A stretch of DNA of 6,685 nt from CAYTLQ01 sp964438715 (lineage in GTDB: Bacteria > Bacteroidota > Ignavibacteria > Ignavibacteriales > Ignavibacteriaceae), in contig CAYTLQ010000281.1 of the NCBI GenBank assembly GCA_964438715.1, positions 1 through 6,685 on the forward strand, written 5' to 3'. This document shows positions 5,740 to 6,685 of this stretch, in pieces. The notes under the pieces are model-generated. The model had not been told where the DNA came from. It saw only the letters and a program-made list of their open reading frames with translations, and did no database searches. Both the position numbers and the translations under genes were made by a program. Each line of letters begins with the position of its first letter. Position 1 is the first letter of the stretch.

Positions 5740-6531
5740 ATGTTAAAATTCAATAAAGTATATCAAGGCAACTCACTCAAACTGGTTGAGCAGTTAGATA
5801 ACGAAAGTGTTGATTTGATAGTTTGTGACGGCCCTTACGGTGTTACAACAAACGAATGGGATAGAGTTACAGATATTCAAACCTACAACCTAAATCTTAT
5901 CAAAATTTTTTCAAGAATCTTGAAACCTGGCGGGGCATTATATCTATTTGGCAAAGATGATTGTATAGATTTTATTGATTATAGACCTTATTTGCAAGTA
6001 AATAGGAAAATAATTTGGTATCAACCCAGTCGTTTAGCACAAGGTAGGCTGAACTATACCAACAACTATGATTTAATTGTCTACTTTTCAAAAGGAAAAG
6101 CCAAAACTTTTAATCTTGATGATATAAGAGTTCCTCAATTAGTAGAACTTGAACATAGGCTTCGGTGCGAAAAAGTGCCATCTGTCACAAATGGGCAATA
6201 TGGCAAAACGAAGTTTAACGAAGATGGTAAAAACCCTGGCGATGTATGGGGAGATATTAAGCAACTAACCTACAAATCCAAGGAGTTGATTAACAGGGAA
6301 TTATTGAACACTATTCAAAAACCTGAAAAACTAATTGAAAGAATTGTAAAAGCCAGCTCTAACGAAGGGGATGTTGTATTAGACCCCTTTTCTGGTGTGG
6401 GGACTACTTTTGCTGTTTGCAAGCGATTAAACAGAAACTTTATCGGATTTGAAATCAATCCCGAATATATACACATAACAAATGAGAGAGTTCATAAAAT
6501 TGAAATAGAACAAGAATACAGTTTATTTTGA
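5740..6531 (+). CDS. Beta-class site-specific DNA methyltransferase (N6-adenine or N4-cytosine)
   Basis: This 263-residue enzyme transfers a methyl group from S-adenosylmethionine to an exocyclic base amine at a specific DNA sequence. The motif order is that of the beta class. Motif IV is DGPYGV (30-35), where DPPY is usual. Next come LKPGG (61-65) and a motif VIII-like NYDLIVYFSKG (109-119). A probable target-recognition stretch covers about 120-190, including NPGDVWGDI. Motif X is QKPEKLIERIV (193-203), motif I (SAM binding) is VLDPFSGVGTT (213-223), and motif II is FIGFEIN (234-240) with E238. The ATG at 5740 is preferred over TTG at 5722 because family members commonly begin just before the Y-x-G-(N/D) strand. 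There is no Shine-Dalgarno, only an A-rich leader, unlike the neighbouring genes. The stop overlaps the next start (TGATG). It is probably the modification half of a Type II restriction-modification system; the recognition sequence is unknown. Confidence 0.93.
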   Translation: MLKFNKVYQGNSLKLVEQLDNESVDLIVCDGPYGVTTNEWDRVTDIQTYNLNLIKIFSRILKPGGALYLFGKDDCIDFIDYRPYLQVNRKIIWYQPSRLAQGRLNYTNNYDLIVYFSKGKAKTFNLDDIRVPQLVELEHRLRCEKVPSVTNGQYGKTKFNEDGKNPGDVWGDIKQLTYKSKELINRELLNTIQKPEKLIERIVKASSNEGDVVLDPFSGVGTTFAVCKRLNRNFIGFEINPEYIHITNERVHKIEIEQEYSLF

Positions 6532-6685
6532 TGAAAAAAGAAATTATCCGAAAAATAATCAAATTGGTTATTCAAGCACAAGAACTTGCTTTAAAGATTG
6601 GAATTCCAAATATACTTCAACCCGGTCTTGTTAAAGAAATGATTATTGCAGAAACATTGGGACATCAACTTATACACTCTAAAAG
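6531..6685 (+). CDS. Probable Type II restriction endonuclease, 3'-truncated by the window edge
   Basis: An open frame starts with ATG at 6531, whose A is the last base of the methyltransferase TGA, and runs to the window end (51 codons plus 2 bases). The N-terminus is a basic amphipathic helix (KKEIIRKIIKLVIQ), followed by LKIGIPNILQPGLVKEMI (residues 21-38) and AETLGHQLIHSK (40-51). The pattern G-L-V-K-E-x3-A-E-x-L-G-H before a Ser-Lys is reminiscent of the first helix and turn of PD-(D/E)xK restriction endonucleases, where the catalytic Asp and ExK follow shortly after. Those residues would lie beyond the edge, so the enzyme call is inferred from this pattern and from tight coupling to a methyltransferase. 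Another accessory protein is possible. Confidence 0.65.
   Translation, partial: MKKEIIRKIIKLVIQAQELALKIGIPNILQPGLVKEMIIAETLGHQLIHSK

Overview
The window is an AT-rich bacterial chromosome segment; hand counts of sampled 60-base lines give about 38-48% G+C over most of it and about 23-40% at the right end. The organism is probably a member of the Bacteroidota/FCB group. This rests on three things: a promoter-like TTTG-N20-TACTTTTG upstream of the sigma gene, the style of the lipoprotein, and the sigma/anti-sigma type. Three genes carry a clear GAGG-core Shine-Dalgarno 3-4 nt before their ATG, which fits a lineage such as Ignavibacteria better than classical Bacteroides. This placement is an inference.

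Left part (1-3218, + strand): a 5'-truncated beta-propeller-like protein of unknown function is followed after 10 nt by a complete M20-family dipeptidase with all expected metal and catalytic residues. A 9-bp hairpin follows. Next comes a separate lipoprotein gene of unknown function that has a SPII signal peptide and an EF-hand-like loop near its C-terminus.

Middle part (3340-5297, - strand): a two-gene regulatory operon encodes an ECF sigma factor and a membrane anti-sigma factor with a C-terminal RskA-type domain. The two are coupled by a TAATG overlap. The operon converges on the lipoprotein gene across a strong 12-bp hairpin terminator. The anti-sigma factor lacks the zinc-finger ligands and has an unusually long Pro/acidic linker before its single membrane segment, so it probably transmits an envelope signal to the sigma factor.

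Right part (5298-6685): a 424-base non-coding stretch contains the sigma promoter, a pair of 15-nt direct repeats, a small hairpin and a perfect 12-bp palindrome. It leads into an AT-richer two-gene unit on the + strand: a beta-class DNA methyltransferase with a DGPY variant of motif IV, overlapping by TGATG the start of a second gene cut by the window edge. The visible 51 residues of that gene look like the N-terminus of a Type II restriction endonuclease. This unit is probably an acquired restriction-modification system and is the most interesting part of the window. No tRNA, rRNA, CRISPR array or insertion sequence was seen.
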